From: Clostridia bacterium | Lineage (GTDB): Bacteria > Bacillota > Peptococcia > DRI-13 > SM3-B62 | Assembly: GCA_018433675.1 (NCBI GenBank) | Contig: JAHDQS010000014.1 | Span: 84,129-148,128, forward strand | Length of the DNA stretch: 64,000 nt | Reading direction: 5' to 3' | Shown here: piece after piece, positions 35,650 through 45,912 of the stretch | Layout of the letters: every line of letters begins with the position of its first letter | How positions within the stretch are numbered: position 1 is the first letter of the stretch | Position numbers and translations under genes: made by a program | Notes under the pieces: model-generated | What the model was told of the DNA's origin: nothing | Seen by the model: only the letters and a program-made list of their open reading frames with translations | Database searches by the model: none

Positions 35650-37128
35650 TTACCAGTTCCTTTTACTTAATGCCAAAGACTCGTAATTTGTAAAATGCTG
35701 CTGCAACTCATCCTCAAAGGTATAAGAACCACTTAAAATCAAATCCTCGGTCCTTGTATATGGAATATGTAATGGGCTTAAAAGGTGTACGTAACTGAGA
35801 GTAGCATGAGTAACATAAATATCACTGTCAACTCTGACCGTATAACGGTAAAGTACATATCCACCTTGATCCTCAGAGCCAAATGGATAACTTAGAGCAC
35901 CCGTTATTAGCACGGGATAGTAGGTGCCAAACATCGTGCTTCGTGTTATTTGATCACATACAAGACGAGGAAAATCCGCAGTATACTCTGTACCTCTTTT
36001 GCTGTAGAATAAGCCGCTGCTGATTATCTGCTTGTCATCCGCTTCCGTTTCTCCTGAAATTAGAATGCCGTCCTGCCAGACTGGCCGCCCTCCTTTCCAT
36101 GTGAAATATTGCATGACATATACCACATTTCCCGGCACCTCGATGTAAACCGTAGTGGCCTCAATATTTTTTTTACCCGGTTTATACGTATGGGTGATTT
36201 GTTTGTAGCTTCCAAAGCCTTCCTGGTGTTCAACTCTCTTTGCATCAAACATCAGCAACTTACTAAATGATTCCACATTCACAGCATCACTTAGCATTGT
36301 CACGTCTTCATTGCTGAGATATCGCAGTGTTTCAGCCGGAAAATCCATGTCAAGCAAATGTTGTCTTGCTTCAGTGATTTCCGGTAGAGAATACTCTTGT
36401 GGTTCCAGTTGCAAATGGTTGTAAAAGGTACTGCATATTATCACAGTTATCAGTGCAACAAGAAAATACGTCCATCCGAATGTTCGATTGTTGATCCTGA
36501 CCGGTGCGTTTGTCAGAACGTATCCCGTATCGTCCAATTGGCCCCCTATGCGGAACAATGATCGTACAATAAAAATATAGCATATCATCATAGGGATAAA
36601 GATCAACCAACTATTGGAAAGTGGAGATAGCGCAATAAGGAATGTCGCCACTGTCCACAACGATGCCCAAAGCAATTGATTGGCTTCCATTAATTTCCCC
36701 GCTTTTTTAGAAGCATCTTTCAGGGCTGCTCGGAAAACGAGAAGCATAACTATTTGGTAGAAACCAACCATTACCGAGCCGATAGTAAACTCCGGATAGC
36801 CCAGAATGTTTAGAGGCGTTGAGACCGAAACCAGGTCTACCAGTTGTAAAAACAGCTTCAATATGGAAAGCATCCATGCAATTTTAAAATATTTATTCTC
36901 GTTTCTTAGGCTGCGAAAACCGAGAAAAATCAGTATAACACCTATAGTAGGTAGAATATACCGCAGGTGCAGAAAATCCAGATGCCATGTTGTCAGGATA
37001 AAGCCCCAAGTGATAAAACCAATGGGTTTGCTCCAGGGATTTGTCTTGCGGATTTCCTCTTCCGGTGGGGTCACATCGCTGAGCTGGTCAATCATCTGTT
37101 GATCAAAATTGAAATCTTTTTCGCTCAT
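35650..37128 (-). CDS. Large membrane protein, probable anti-sigma partner
   Basis: 492 residues, unrecognised family. A hydrophilic N-terminus of about 30 residues is followed by roughly seven hydrophobic helices up to residue 240, then a 250-residue extracytoplasmic C-terminal domain rich in beta strands (YKQITHTYKPGKKNIEATTVYIEVPGNVVYVMQYF). The ATG overlaps the stop of the sigma-factor gene (TGATG), so it is coupled to it, which is the usual place for an anti-sigma factor. Function as such is inference; the seven-helix layout is larger than the common single-helix anti-sigma proteins. Confidence 0.65.
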   Translation of the reverse strand: MSEKDFNFDQQMIDQLSDVTPPEEEIRKTNPWSKPIGFITWGFILTTWHLDFLHLRYILPTIGVILIFLGFRSLRNENKYFKIAWMLSILKLFLQLVDLVSVSTPLNILGYPEFTIGSVMVGFYQIVMLLVFRAALKDASKKAGKLMEANQLLWASLWTVATFLIALSPLSNSWLIFIPMMICYIFIVRSLFRIGGQLDDTGYVLTNAPVRINNRTFGWTYFLVALITVIICSTFYNHLQLEPQEYSLPEITEARQHLLDMDFPAETLRYLSNEDVTMLSDAVNVESFSKLLMFDAKRVEHQEGFGSYKQITHTYKPGKKNIEATTVYIEVPGNVVYVMQYFTWKGGRPVWQDGILISGETEADDKQIISSGLFYSKRGTEYTADFPRLVCDQITRSTMFGTYYPVLITGALSYPFGSEDQGGYVLYRYTVRVDSDIYVTHATLSYVHLLSPLHIPYTRTEDLILSGSYTFEDELQQHFTNYESLALSKRNW

Positions 37129-37652
37129 CAGAAATCACCTCCCAATTCATTCTGCAGCTTTTTTCGCAGGCGATATAGTTTTCCCTCCACAGAGCGGACT
37201 GTCATTCCAAGCTCTGCAGCAATTTGGGATGTCTGTTGCAGATAATAATATTTACGGTAGAAAATATGCTGTTCTTCAAGGGAAAGTGTACGTATTGCAC
37301 ACTTTAACTCCTCTGCCCGTTCCCGACGAAGAATGTCATCTTCTACAGAGGATGTATCCGCTGTCTCCTCTTTTAGTTCGTCATGCTCCGTATACTTGCC
37401 TTTCAGATAATTGAGCGCTGTATTTCGCGATATGACGGTGAGCCATGTGGAGAATTTGCCCTTATCCGGGGAGTAGCTCTCAATGGAATGCCAAACTTTT
37501 ACGCAAATATCGCTGATACATTCTTCTATATCGCTCTCATTTTGTAAAATGCCTCGAACTATATAATGTATCAGCCCTGAATATTGTTGTTGCATGAGCA
37601 TTAGCCCTTTGTCCTTTTGGGATTTTATTAGTTCAATAATCTTTTCATCCAC
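37128..37652 (-). CDS. ECF-type RNA polymerase sigma factor
   Basis: 174 residues. Region 2 ESDIEECISDICVKVWHSIESYSPDKGKFSTWLTVISRNTALNYLKGK and region 4 ALRTLSLEEQHIFYRKYYYLQQTSQIAAELGMTVRSVEGKLYRLRKKLQ (first residues approximate) show the two-domain ECF layout. Start GTG at 37652, 7 bases after GGAGG. A TATAAT (37680-37685) lies upstream with a GGGATT-like -35, possibly its own target promoter. Coupled to the membrane protein that follows. Confidence 0.9.
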   Translation of the reverse strand: MDEKIIELIKSQKDKGLMLMQQQYSGLIHYIVRGILQNESDIEECISDICVKVWHSIESYSPDKGKFSTWLTVISRNTALNYLKGKYTEHDELKEETADTSSVEDDILRRERAEELKCAIRTLSLEEQHIFYRKYYYLQQTSQIAAELGMTVRSVEGKLYRLRKKLQNELGGDF

Positions 37653-37738
37653 AGGTTCACCTCCTCCATCATCTAACCTATTATACAAGTGAATTTGTAG
37701 AATCCCACGGAATATTTTACTTTAAGTTAAATAAAAAA

Positions 37739-37775
37739 GGGTACTGTCTCTTAAAATCATTCAAAGACAATACCC
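37739..37775 (-). terminator. Terminator of relBE
   Basis: GGGTATTGTCT pairs with AGACAGTACCC (one mismatch) around a 15-base loop; TTTTTTATTT follows on the minus strand, 35 bases past relE. Arms resemble the other hairpins of the island. Confidence 0.75.
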
Positions 37776-37809
37776 CTGCTTCAGCCTTGATACACAAATC
37801 TTTAAATCA

Positions 37810-38157
37810 TTAACCAATAGTTTTTGCCTTACTTTGATTGATATTTGTTGATAACATCCACCTGAAGCCTTTAGGAATCACGTAAACGTTTGTAACTATT
37901 ACCCGCTCTTCTCTGATATGGAAGAATACAGAAAAGTTATCCACTGGCATTTGCCTGAGCCCCAGTACACGTTCTTCTTCTGTCTCTATTAATTTTACAC
38001 GTTCCGGGAACGTATCAAGAGTTTCGATTGCGTCAGCTATTCTGTTATACTGTCCCATGGTGGCTTCAGGTGCCTGTAGTTGCACTGCTATATAATTATA
38101 GATCTCCTCCATATCGGAAAGTGCCTTGTCCGTGATCTGAATCTTATACTGCTTCAT
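37810..38157 (-). CDS. RelE/ParE-family toxin
   Basis: 115 residues. KIQITDKALSDMEEIYNYIAVQLQAPEATMGQYNRIADAIETLDTFPERV and LRQMPVDNFSVFFHIREERVIVTNVYVIPKGF give the RelE/ParE fold order. An 11-residue tail (NINQSKAKTIG) is longer than usual. ATG overlaps the antitoxin stop by 4 bases. Whether it cuts mRNA (RelE-like) or blocks gyrase (ParE-like) is not decided by the sequence. Confidence 0.88.
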   Translation of the reverse strand: MKQYKIQITDKALSDMEEIYNYIAVQLQAPEATMGQYNRIADAIETLDTFPERVKLIETEEERVLGLRQMPVDNFSVFFHIREERVIVTNVYVIPKGFRWMLSTNINQSKAKTIG

Positions 38158-38459
38158 GCGTGTGTCTCCCGAAATCTCTGAAAGACAGTAGATGCATCCT
38201 GCACATTACCTTTTTCGATATCGTTATATCTTTCCTTTAACTTCGCGTGAATTTCGTCCCTTGTCATCAGATCAGTGTTTACGGAAACCGGTACTTTCGG
38301 CAGCATTATGGCAAAAGGTATTCCGTTGGTCATTGAAATCTGCTTCAGATAAATATCTATCGCTGTGGACATAGGTATGCCGAGTTGTGAAAGGACTTCC
38401 TCAGCTCTTCTTTTTACGTCAGGATTAACCCTTATATTTAAAGTCGCAGTTTTTTCCAT
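38154..38459 (-). CDS. RelB/DinJ-family antitoxin
   Basis: 101 residues. Ribbon-helix-helix N-terminus KTATLNIRVNPDVKRRAEEVLSQLGIPMSTAIDIYLKQISMTNGIPFAI is the RelB/DinJ signature. ATG at 38459, 9 bases after GGAG; the ATG at 38468 would touch that site. Precedes its toxin in a 4-base overlap. Confidence 0.9.
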   Translation of the reverse strand: MEKTATLNIRVNPDVKRRAEEVLSQLGIPMSTAIDIYLKQISMTNGIPFAIMLPKVPVSVNTDLMTRDEIHAKLKERYNDIEKGNVQDASTVFQRFRETHA

Positions 38460-38542
38460 GCTAACCATCTCCTTCTGATAATATTGTAACGCTTTTGTCG
38501 TTACCTTTCGATAGGGATTTTAACTTTTGTAAGATTTCCAAC

Positions 38543-38588
38543 AAAACAGGGTATTGCCATTTAAATTTATATGACAATACCCTGTTTT
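38543..38588 (-). terminator. Terminator of ppdK
   Basis: Perfect 14-bp stem (38543-38556 with 38575-38588) with T4 on both sides, 25 bases past ppdK. It marks the right edge of the accessory island. Confidence 0.75.
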
Positions 38589-38613
38589 ACATATGTTTTG
38601 ATCCTTATTTTGA

Positions 38614-41265
38614 TTAGTTTTTGTTGCTTACGGCAGCCTGAGCTGCAGCCAACCTGGCAATAGGTACCCTAAAGGGTGAGCAGCTGACATAGTTCAAACC
38701 AATCATGTGGCAAAATTCCACTGAATTAGGTTCTCCGCCGTGTTCACCGCAAATACCGATTTCAAGTTTAGGTTTAACTCCCCGGCCTTTTTCCACTGTG
38801 TATTCCATCAATTTTCCCACACCATCGCGGTCCAAAACAATAAAGGGATCATTCTTGAGTATCTTCTTATCAACGTACTCCGTCATGAACTTGCCCTCCG
38901 CATCATCGCGGCTGAAACCGAAGGTGGTTTGAGTCAAATCATTAGTACCGAAGGAAAAGAAGTCGGCATGTGCGGCAATTTGATCGGCGGTCAGACAGGC
39001 TCGCGGCATCTCAATCATAGTACCTACCGAATATTTGAAATCTACTTTTGTTTCTGTCATTACCTCCTGAGCTGCTTTTTCTACCACATCCCGCAGCAAT
39101 ATCAGTTCGTTCTGATCAACAACCAGCGGTACCTCTACCTCCGGTATAGGCTTATATCCCTCTTTAACCAAACGAGCTGTCGCCTGGAAAATCGCCCGTG
39201 CCTGCATTTTGGATATCTCCGGGAAGGTAATGGCCAAACGGCAGCCACGATGTCCCAGCATGGGATTGAACTCATGTAGGTTTCTGGCCTTGCTCAGTAC
39301 CGTCTCCAACTCAGCCAGTTTTTCCGGGTCGGCCTGAGTCCTCCTCAGCTCATGCACCTCCAGCACCAACTCTTCAATGTTGGGTAAAAACTCATGCAGG
39401 GGGGGATCAAGCAATCTAATCGTAACGGGATAACCGTCCATGGTCTTAAGAATACCGTAGAAATCCTCTTCTTGAATCGGCAAAAGCTTCGCCAAAGCCT
39501 TTTCCCTGTCCTCAATATTGTCGGCAAGAATCATCTCCTGCACAATAGGCACACGGTCGGGAGCCATAAACATATGCTCGGTACGGCATAATCCGATTCC
39601 CTCCGCCCCGAATTCCCTGGCTTTTTTTGCATCCTGAGGGGTATCAGCATTGGCTCTTACAACTAATCTCTTAATCTCATCAGCCCAAACCAATATTTCC
39701 TGAAATTCGGCACTTAGCTCCGGGGGGATCATTTTTACCTCACCCAGGATAACTCTGCCGGTGCTTCCATCTATAGATATCACATCATTTTTCTTGATAA
39801 CGAGACTACCAACCTTCATCGTTTCGGTCTCATAATCAATTTTAATACTTTCACAGCCGCAAACACAGCACTTACCCATGCCGCGGGCAACGACGGCAGC
39901 ATGACTGGTCATGCCACCCCTGCTGGTCAGAACACCTTGAGCAGCAACAATACCATGAATATCGTCCGGAGTTGTTTCCGTACGAACCAAAACAACCTTT
40001 TTCCCTTTTTTATTCTGCTCCTCAGCCTCATCAGCATTGAAAACCACTTGTCCGGAAGCGGCACCCGGCGAAGCCGGCAATCCCGTAGCTATGACCTTGG
40101 CTTCGGAATTGACGTCTATCCTCTTATGCAACAACTGGTCAAGGGAGCTGGGATCCACACGCAATAATGCTTCCTCTTTAGATATAATACCTTCTTGCAC
40201 CATATCGACGGCAATCCTAACGGCAGCACTGGCTGTTCTCTTGCCTGTTCTCGTTTGCAAAAGGTATAGTTTGCCCTTTTCAATGGTAAATTCTATATCC
40301 TGAACATCACGATAATGGTTTTCAAGTTTTTTGCAAATATTCACGAACTGCTCATATATCTCATTGTTTTCCTCGCTGAGTTGCTGTATCGACTGGGGTG
40401 TACGTATTCCGGCCACAACGTCCTCTCCCTGAGCATTCATCAAGAATTCACCATAAAGCTTGCTTTCGCCAGTGGATGGGTTTCTTGTAAAAGCCACACC
40501 GGTACCGGAGTCATCTCCCATATTGCCGAAAACCATAGACTGAATGTTCACCGCAGTACCGAGGTCCCGCGAAATCTTATTGATTTTACGGTAGACATCA
40601 GCCCGGGGATTAAACCAGGAACTAAAAACAGCGCGAACCGCCATTAACAACTGTTCCTTAGGATTCTGGGGGAAGTCCTTCCCGGCTGAACGCCTGACAA
40701 CCGCTTTATATCCGTTGATTACCTTTTCTAAGGCTTGTGCATTAAGGTCTTTGTCCTGCTGCGCTCCGCTTTCTGTCTTGATCCTTTCCAACACATTTTC
40801 AAACTCAAAGTGATCGACACCCATCACAACATTCCCAAACATTTGAATAAAACGCCGATAACTGTCCAACGCAAAACGCCTGTTTTGAGTTGCCTCTACC
40901 AAGCCCTCCACTGTCTCATCGTTTAAACCCAGGTTTAAGATGGTGTCCATCATGCCCGGCATAGAGATAGGGGCCCCGGAACGGACAGAAACTAAAAGCG
41001 GATTATTGTTATCTCCAAATTTTTTACCGGCCTGCTTCTCTACTTCCTTAAGCTTAGCCCACATCTCTTCCTCCAAGCCCTCCGGGAAGTTCTTGTTATT
41101 GTCAAAATACTCAATGCACGCCTTGGTTGTGATCGTCATGCCCGGTGGAACAGGCAAACCTATGTTGGTCATTTCCGCAAGGTTAGCCCCTTTCCCACCT
41201 AACAACGCTTTCATTTCGGCATTCCCTTCTCTAAAAAGGTAAACACGACTATTTTTTTGCACCAT
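38614..41265 (-). CDS. ppdK: Pyruvate, phosphate dikinase
   Basis: 883 residues. Interconverts pyruvate, ATP and phosphate with PEP, AMP and pyrophosphate. N-terminal ATP-grasp domain ([22 protein letters not shown]), swivelling domain with the phospho-His in [15 protein letters not shown], and the TIM-barrel PEP domain with the catalytic Cys in [21 protein letters not shown]. The ATG at 41265 ([11 protein letters not shown]) follows GAGGTGAGT; the reading from 41334 is too long. It overlaps the end of ppsR by 17 bases, so enzyme and regulator are coupled. Confidence 0.97.
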   Translation of the reverse strand: MVQKNSRVYLFREGNAEMKALLGGKGANLAEMTNIGLPVPPGMTITTKACIEYFDNNKNFPEGLEEEMWAKLKEVEKQAGKKFGDNNNPLLVSVRSGAPISMPGMMDTILNLGLNDETVEGLVEATQNRRFALDSYRRFIQMFGNVVMGVDHFEFENVLERIKTESGAQQDKDLNAQALEKVINGYKAVVRRSAGKDFPQNPKEQLLMAVRAVFSSWFNPRADVYRKINKISRDLGTAVNIQSMVFGNMGDDSGTGVAFTRNPSTGESKLYGEFLMNAQGEDVVAGIRTPQSIQQLSEENNEIYEQFVNICKKLENHYRDVQDIEFTIEKGKLYLLQTRTGKRTASAAVRIAVDMVQEGIISKEEALLRVDPSSLDQLLHKRIDVNSEAKVIATGLPASPGAASGQVVFNADEAEEQNKKGKKVVLVRTETTPDDIHGIVAAQGVLTSRGGMTSHAAVVARGMGKCCVCGCESIKIDYETETMKVGSLVIKKNDVISIDGSTGRVILGEVKMIPPELSAEFQEILVWADEIKRLVVRANADTPQDAKKAREFGAEGIGLCRTEHMFMAPDRVPIVQEMILADNIEDREKALAKLLPIQEEDFYGILKTMDGYPVTIRLLDPPLHEFLPNIEELVLEVHELRRTQADPEKLAELETVLSKARNLHEFNPMLGHRGCRLAITFPEISKMQARAIFQATARLVKEGYKPIPEVEVPLVVDQNELILLRDVVEKAAQEVMTETKVDFKYSVGTMIEMPRACLTADQIAAHADFFSFGTNDLTQTTFGFSRDDAEGKFMTEYVDKKILKNDPFIVLDRDGVGKLMEYTVEKGRGVKPKLEIGICGEHGGEPNSVEFCHMIGLNYVSCSPFRVPIARLAAAQAAVSNKN

Positions 41266-42070
41266 ACTCACCTCGATAATATATTTGTAATATCCTACCC
41301 GCATTTTCTTCAATGGCCCTATTAGTAACATCAATGACCGGACATCTTAACTTGGTCATTACCTCTTCCGCGTATTCTATTTCCTTGAGGATCCTCTCAT
41401 TACTGGCATAATCCGCATCCGGGGCGAGCCCCAATGAAAGCAAGCGTTCTTTACGAATAGGATTCAATACCTCCGGTTTAACTGTCAGTCCTATCACCTT
41501 GCCCGGTGAAAGTTGAAACAACTCTTCCGGCGGAGCGACCTCCGGCACAAGAGGAATATTGGCGGCTCTTATTCTTTTATGAGCAAGATACATACAAAGC
41601 GGCGTCTTTGACGTGCGAGAAACCCCTATCAAAACAATATCCGCATTCACAATGCCTCTTGGGTCTTTCCCGTCATCATATTTAACGGCAAATTCAATAG
41701 CATCTACTTTTTTGAAATATTCTTCGTCCATTTTATGAATCAATCCGGGCTCATATCTGGGTGACGAATGTGAAAACTTTGAAATAGCATCCATCATCGG
41801 TCCGAGCAGATCCACCGTAACAACCCCTACTTCCGCAGCCTTTTTCACCAGACAATCACGCAGCTGTGGAACAACGAGAGTAAAAGCAACAATTGCCCGG
41901 TGTTGTGCCACCTCTTCCAAAACCTGCACAATATGTTCCACATCATTAACATACGGAACCCTGCGGATCTCCGCCTTGCCGGAATTGAATTGGCTGGCTG
42001 CGGCTTTTGCCACAAACTCCGCTGTTTCTCCCAATGAGTCTGATATGACATAAATAATCGGTATCGCTAT
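41249..42070 (-). CDS. ppsR: PPDK/PEP synthase regulatory protein, AUA start proposed
   Basis: 273 residues. Bifunctional ADP-dependent kinase and phosphorylase that inactivates and reactivates pyruvate phosphate dikinase (Bacillus YqfL, DUF299). P-loop [16 protein letters not shown]-terminal [20 protein letters not shown]. Family proteins begin a few residues before IIYV; here the only codon there is ATA at 42070, set 6 bases after AGGAGGGG, giving MAIPIIYV. The only other start in frame (TTG at 42118) lies inside ccpN without a good ribosome binding site. Between ccpN and ppdK. Confidence 0.9.
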   Translation of the reverse strand: MAIPIIYVISDSLGETAEFVAKAAASQFNSGKAEIRRVPYVNDVEHIVQVLEEVAQHRAIVAFTLVVPQLRDCLVKKAAEVGVVTVDLLGPMMDAISKFSHSSPRYEPGLIHKMDEEYFKKVDAIEFAVKYDDGKDPRGIVNADIVLIGVSRTSKTPLCMYLAHKRIRAANIPLVPEVAPPEELFQLSPGKVIGLTVKPEVLNPIRKERLLSLGLAPDADYASNERILKEIEYAEEVMTKLRCPVIDVTNRAIEENAGRILQIYYRGEYGAKK

Positions 42071-42083
42071 GGTTTTCCCCTCC

Positions 42084-42737
42084 TTATTTGAATTCCTCGC
42101 CCTGTCCCAACTCCACAAAGACCCTGGCTATAGTTGTTTTAGTAATCCTGCCTATAACCTCCAGACCTTCTTGGCCTTTGTATGTAATAGGTCGGACCAC
42201 GGGCAGAGAATCAATTTCATGGTCGATAAGTTTCTTGGCCGCCGACCAAAGGTTGTCCTCAGGTCCAACGGTGATCAAATTGGGCATACGCGTCATAACA
42301 ACGGTGATTGGAACCTCATGTATGTTCACCTGTCCCATAGAAAACTTAAGCAAATCCTTCCTTGATACAACGCCTTCCAGCAATCCTCCTTCACTCACGA
42401 TAAACAGGCTTCCTACATCCATCATAAACAGGGAAACAATGGCATCATAAACGGTGGTTTCAACGCTAACAACCGCTGGAACTGCTTTGATGTCTTTTAT
42501 CATTATTTTGTTTATTTCTTCCGCTACCTGAGAGGCAACACCTTTTCCGGTAAAATAGTAGCCTACCCTGGGACGCGCTCCCAGTATACCGGCCTTCGTC
42601 AGAATAGACAAATCAGGTCGTAGCGTCGACCTCACGTAGCCCAGGATATCGGCAATCTCTTCTCCCTTTATCGGTCCCTTCTCCTTAACAATCTCTATAA
42701 TCCGTTCCTGGCGCTCTGTTAACCGTATCGGTACCAC
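42084..42737 (-). CDS. ccpN: CcpN-type HTH and CBS-pair regulator
   Basis: 217 residues. N-terminal helix-turn-helix ([45 protein letters not shown]), linker [11 protein letters not shown], then two CBS domains. In Bacillus CcpN represses gluconeogenic genes and senses nucleotides through CBS. Here it leads a ccpN-ppsR-ppdK set, which fits control of pyruvate/PEP direction. GTG at 42737 has its GAGGTGG overlapping the codon; ATA at 42728, 5 bases after that site, fits better. Own promoter at 42767-42796. Confidence 0.92.
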   Translation of the reverse strand: MVPIRLTERQERIIEIVKEKGPIKGEEIADILGYVRSTLRPDLSILTKAGILGARPRVGYYFTGKGVASQVAEEINKIMIKDIKAVPAVVSVETTVYDAIVSLFMMDVGSLFIVSEGGLLEGVVSRKDLLKFSMGQVNIHEVPITVVMTRMPNLITVGPEDNLWSAAKKLIDHEIDSLPVVRPITYKGQEGLEVIGRITKTTIARVFVELGQGEEFK

Positions 42738-42766
42738 CTCATTTAGTGATGACTCTTTTAATTAAT

Positions 42767-42796
42767 ATGATACACTATTTATGGTGGTTTTTGCAA
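42767..42796 (-). promoter_or_regulatory. Promoter of ccpN-ppsR-ppdK
   Basis: Minus strand TTGCAA (42791-42796), 18-base spacer, TATCAT (42767-42772), 30 bases before the gene. Confidence 0.65.
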
Positions 42797-42843
42797 TAAT
42801 GTTATAACATTTACTTCCGATATCGATATTACCACCGCATCAA

Positions 42844-44925
42844 TCAATAATTAATTAATATTTTACTTAAATCCCCTACTTCCTGGGTAAGTTTTGTAAT
42901 CCGTCTCAGCAAGCCCAGTCTATTATTGCGAACCTTATCGTCCTCGGCCATAACCATTACAGCATCAAAAAAGGTATTTATCGGCCCTGTCAAAGCAGAC
43001 AGTTCATTAATGGCAGCTTCATATTCTTGCTGTACCTTCTTTTCTGCCACCCTTCCCTCACAGGTTATGATAGCGTGATAAAGCTCTTTTTCCGCGGGTT
43101 CCGTAAGAAACTCCGGCTTTACCTCCAAATCCTGAGCCTTTTTCGCAATGTTGTAGGCACGTGTAAAAGATGTTAGCATCTCACCAAAGCACTCATCATC
43201 CTTCATCCGGCTCAAAGCCTCAGCCCGCATCAGGGTTGTCGTCAGTAAACCGTATTCGACTCCCAAAACGGCCTCACTCACATCAAAACTATATCCTTTA
43301 TCGGCCAAAATGTTCTTGACACGAGCCCGGAAAAATTCCATCAATTTAGCTAAGGTCTCTTCCCCAATTTTCTCTTCCGACAGGATATCTTTATATTTAC
43401 TCAAAGCCATTTTCAACAAACCGTCCAGATCTATTTCCAAGCCGTGCCCTATCAGCGTTAAGCAAATCCCCATTGCCTGGCGTCTTAAGGCATAGGGATC
43501 CTGGGACCCGGTAGGTTCTATGCCGGCGGCAAAACAACCCGCCACCGTATCCGCCTTGTCGGCAATACCTACCAAGGCTCCTATTATCTCTGATGGTATC
43601 TCATCCCCGGCAAAGCGCGGCTGATAATGCTCCTTAATAGCCAGGGCAACCTCTTCTGTTTCACCTGATAATATGGCATAGTACCGTCCCATAATGCCTT
43701 GCAACTCAGGAAACTCATACACCATGTTTGTCATCAGATCAGCTTTCGCCAATCCGGCAGCCCTTACGGCAGCGCAGCGCACATTCTCCGGAAGTTCCAG
43801 CAAAAGGGCCAGTGATTCCACCAGAGCCTTCACCCTTTCTGTTTTTTGAGCTAAGGTACCCAATTCCTCTTGAAAGATAACTTTTCCCAGTTTGGGCAGA
43901 TTATCGGCTAAATTCCTCTTCTTGTCCTCTTCCCAGAAAAAGCGGGCGTCGGCAAGTCTGGCCCGTAAAACTTTTTCATTCCCTGATTTTACTACCTCAA
44001 GATGCTCGTCATCACCATTGCGCACGGTAATAAAACGGTTCAAAAGTTCTCCCTTGACATTACGAACCGGGAAATAGCGCTGATGCTCCCGCATTGGCGT
44101 TATTATAACCTCTGCAGGCATTTCTAAATAGGCTTGATCAAATTCACCCATCACGGCTGTGGGCCATTCCAAAAGATATGTGACTTCATCCAGGAGTTCT
44201 TCATCATACTCAACTTCCCCACCCACTGTTTTTGCCGCTTCCTGTATCTGCCGCCAGCACTCGTCATGTCTTTTGCCTTGATCTGCCATCACAAAATTTT
44301 CTGCCATTTGGTCGATATATCTTGAGGGTTCACTAACGGTTATCTTTTCTTGTCCCAAAATCCGGTGTCCCCTAGTTGAATTACCTGCCCGCAAACCTTC
44401 AATCTCGAAAGGTATGACCTCTTTATCCAGCAGCGAGACAAGCCAGCGTATCGGTCTGGCAAAACGCATTTCTTTATTCGACCAACGCATAGGTTTTGGA
44501 AAAGACAAATCCCCGATGATTTGTACAACTATTTCCGGCAATACCTCTTTTGTCGGTTTTCCCTTGATTTCATGCATGGCGTAAACGTACTCGCCTTTAC
44601 CGGTATCCTTGACTATCAGTTCCTGGTCCGCCACTCCCTGGGAACGAGCAAAGCCTTCTCCGGCCTTCGTTAGGCTCCCATCCGGAGCAAAAGCCGCCTT
44701 TTTGGCCGGACCCTTTACTTCTTCTTTGACATCCTCTTCTCTCGGGGCAATGTCATAAACCAACAAGGCCATGCGCCTGGGAGTACCTATGGTCTGTATG
44801 CTTCCAAAAGAGATGCGTCTTTCCTCAATCCTCTCTTTGGCAAATTTCTTAAGCTGTTCCAATGCCGTCGGCATAAACTTGGCGGGAATTTCCTCCGTCC
44901 CGATTTCAAGTAAATAGTCTGCCAT
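42844..44925 (-). CDS. glyS: Glycyl-tRNA synthetase beta subunit
   Basis: 693 residues, usual length. Starts MADYLLEIGTEEIPAKFMPTAL, the family's N-terminal signature; middle has TPRRMALLVYDIAPREEDV and the HD-like core, and the C-terminal anticodon-binding-like region ends at TKLTQEVGDLSKILINY. ATG at 44925, 7 bases after AGAGG, 2 bases after the glyQ stop. Works as an alpha2-beta2 enzyme with GlyQ and is cotranscribed with it under the T-box. Confidence 0.97.
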   Translation of the reverse strand: MADYLLEIGTEEIPAKFMPTALEQLKKFAKERIEERRISFGSIQTIGTPRRMALLVYDIAPREEDVKEEVKGPAKKAAFAPDGSLTKAGEGFARSQGVADQELIVKDTGKGEYVYAMHEIKGKPTKEVLPEIVVQIIGDLSFPKPMRWSNKEMRFARPIRWLVSLLDKEVIPFEIEGLRAGNSTRGHRILGQEKITVSEPSRYIDQMAENFVMADQGKRHDECWRQIQEAAKTVGGEVEYDEELLDEVTYLLEWPTAVMGEFDQAYLEMPAEVIITPMREHQRYFPVRNVKGELLNRFITVRNGDDEHLEVVKSGNEKVLRARLADARFFWEEDKKRNLADNLPKLGKVIFQEELGTLAQKTERVKALVESLALLLELPENVRCAAVRAAGLAKADLMTNMVYEFPELQGIMGRYYAILSGETEEVALAIKEHYQPRFAGDEIPSEIIGALVGIADKADTVAGCFAAGIEPTGSQDPYALRRQAMGICLTLIGHGLEIDLDGLLKMALSKYKDILSEEKIGEETLAKLMEFFRARVKNILADKGYSFDVSEAVLGVEYGLLTTTLMRAEALSRMKDDECFGEMLTSFTRAYNIAKKAQDLEVKPEFLTEPAEKELYHAIITCEGRVAEKKVQQEYEAAINELSALTGPINTFFDAVMVMAEDDKVRNNRLGLLRRITKLTQEVGDLSKILINY

Positions 44926-44927
44926 TT

Positions 44928-45845
44928 TTAAACCTCTCCCTTCTCGCTCGTCAAACTCAACTGTTCGCGCCGGGCCTTGTCCTTCACAAGCGGATATCCC
45001 AAGGACTCCCGTTGTTGAACATAGGCTTGGGCACAGTGACGAGCCATATTCCTTACCCTGGCTATAAAACCGGTTCTTTCCGTAACACTGATTGCGCCCC
45101 TGGCATCCAGAAGGTTAAAGGTATGCGAGCACTTTAAAACATAATCATAGGCCGGTTGTACCAAACCTTTTTCAATTACTCTCAAGGCTTCTTTTTCATA
45201 ATCGTCGAAATGTCTTAAGAGCATTTCCGTATCGGCGACTTCAAAGTTGTAATGAGAATAATCCACTTCATTCTGGTGATGCACATCGCCATAGGTAATA
45301 TCATCGACCCAGGTGATATCATAAACGCTTTCCTTTTCCTGAATGAACATCGCAATACGTTCCAAACCATATGTTATCTCCCCGGCCACCGGCCTGCAAT
45401 CCAGACCGCCGCACTGTTGAAAATAGGTGAACTGGGTTATTTCCATGCCGTCCAGCCATACCTCCCAGCCCAAGCCCCATGCTCCCAGGGTCGGCGATTC
45501 CCAATTATCCTCAACAAACCTTACATCGTGCCTTCTCAAATCAATGCCCAGGGTCTTCAGACTCTCCAAATACAATTCCTGGATATCATCCGGCGAAGGC
45601 TTAAGAATAACCTGATACTGGTAGTAATGCTGAAGACGGTTCGGATTCTCCCCGTATCGCCCGTCGGTCGGCCTCCTTGACGGCTCCACGTACGCTACAT
45701 TCCACGGTTCCGGCCCCAAAGCCCTCAGAAAGGTGGCGGGGTTCATTGTTCCTGCTCCTTTTTCCAAATCATAGGGCTGTTGAATAATACAACCCTGCCT
45801 GCCCCAAAAATCGTTGAGAGCTAGGATAATCTCCTGAAAATTCAT
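44928..45845 (-). CDS. glyQ: Glycyl-tRNA synthetase alpha subunit
   Basis: 305 residues. Class II catalytic subunit: [85 protein letters not shown] holds motifs 1 and 2, and [21 protein letters not shown] motif 3. GGAGG stands 12 bases before the ATG. The leader carries a T-box. First gene of glyQS. Confidence 0.97.
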   Translation of the reverse strand: MNFQEIILALNDFWGRQGCIIQQPYDLEKGAGTMNPATFLRALGPEPWNVAYVEPSRRPTDGRYGENPNRLQHYYQYQVILKPSPDDIQELYLESLKTLGIDLRRHDVRFVEDNWESPTLGAWGLGWEVWLDGMEITQFTYFQQCGGLDCRPVAGEITYGLERIAMFIQEKESVYDITWVDDITYGDVHHQNEVDYSHYNFEVADTEMLLRHFDDYEKEALRVIEKGLVQPAYDYVLKCSHTFNLLDARGAISVTERTGFIARVRNMARHCAQAYVQQRESLGYPLVKDKARREQLSLTSEKGEV

Positions 45846-45912
45846 GGCTTATACAAACCTCCTCTTTCTTTTTAACATCTTTAATAGTTGCACATATAAT
45901 TTCTGATAATAC

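Noticed and set aside
34308..38600. Complete integrative element with att sites at ppdK
   Set aside because: Only a 14-base identical core is seen, and no integrase, excisionase or replication gene is present; kept as a hypothesis in the findings only.
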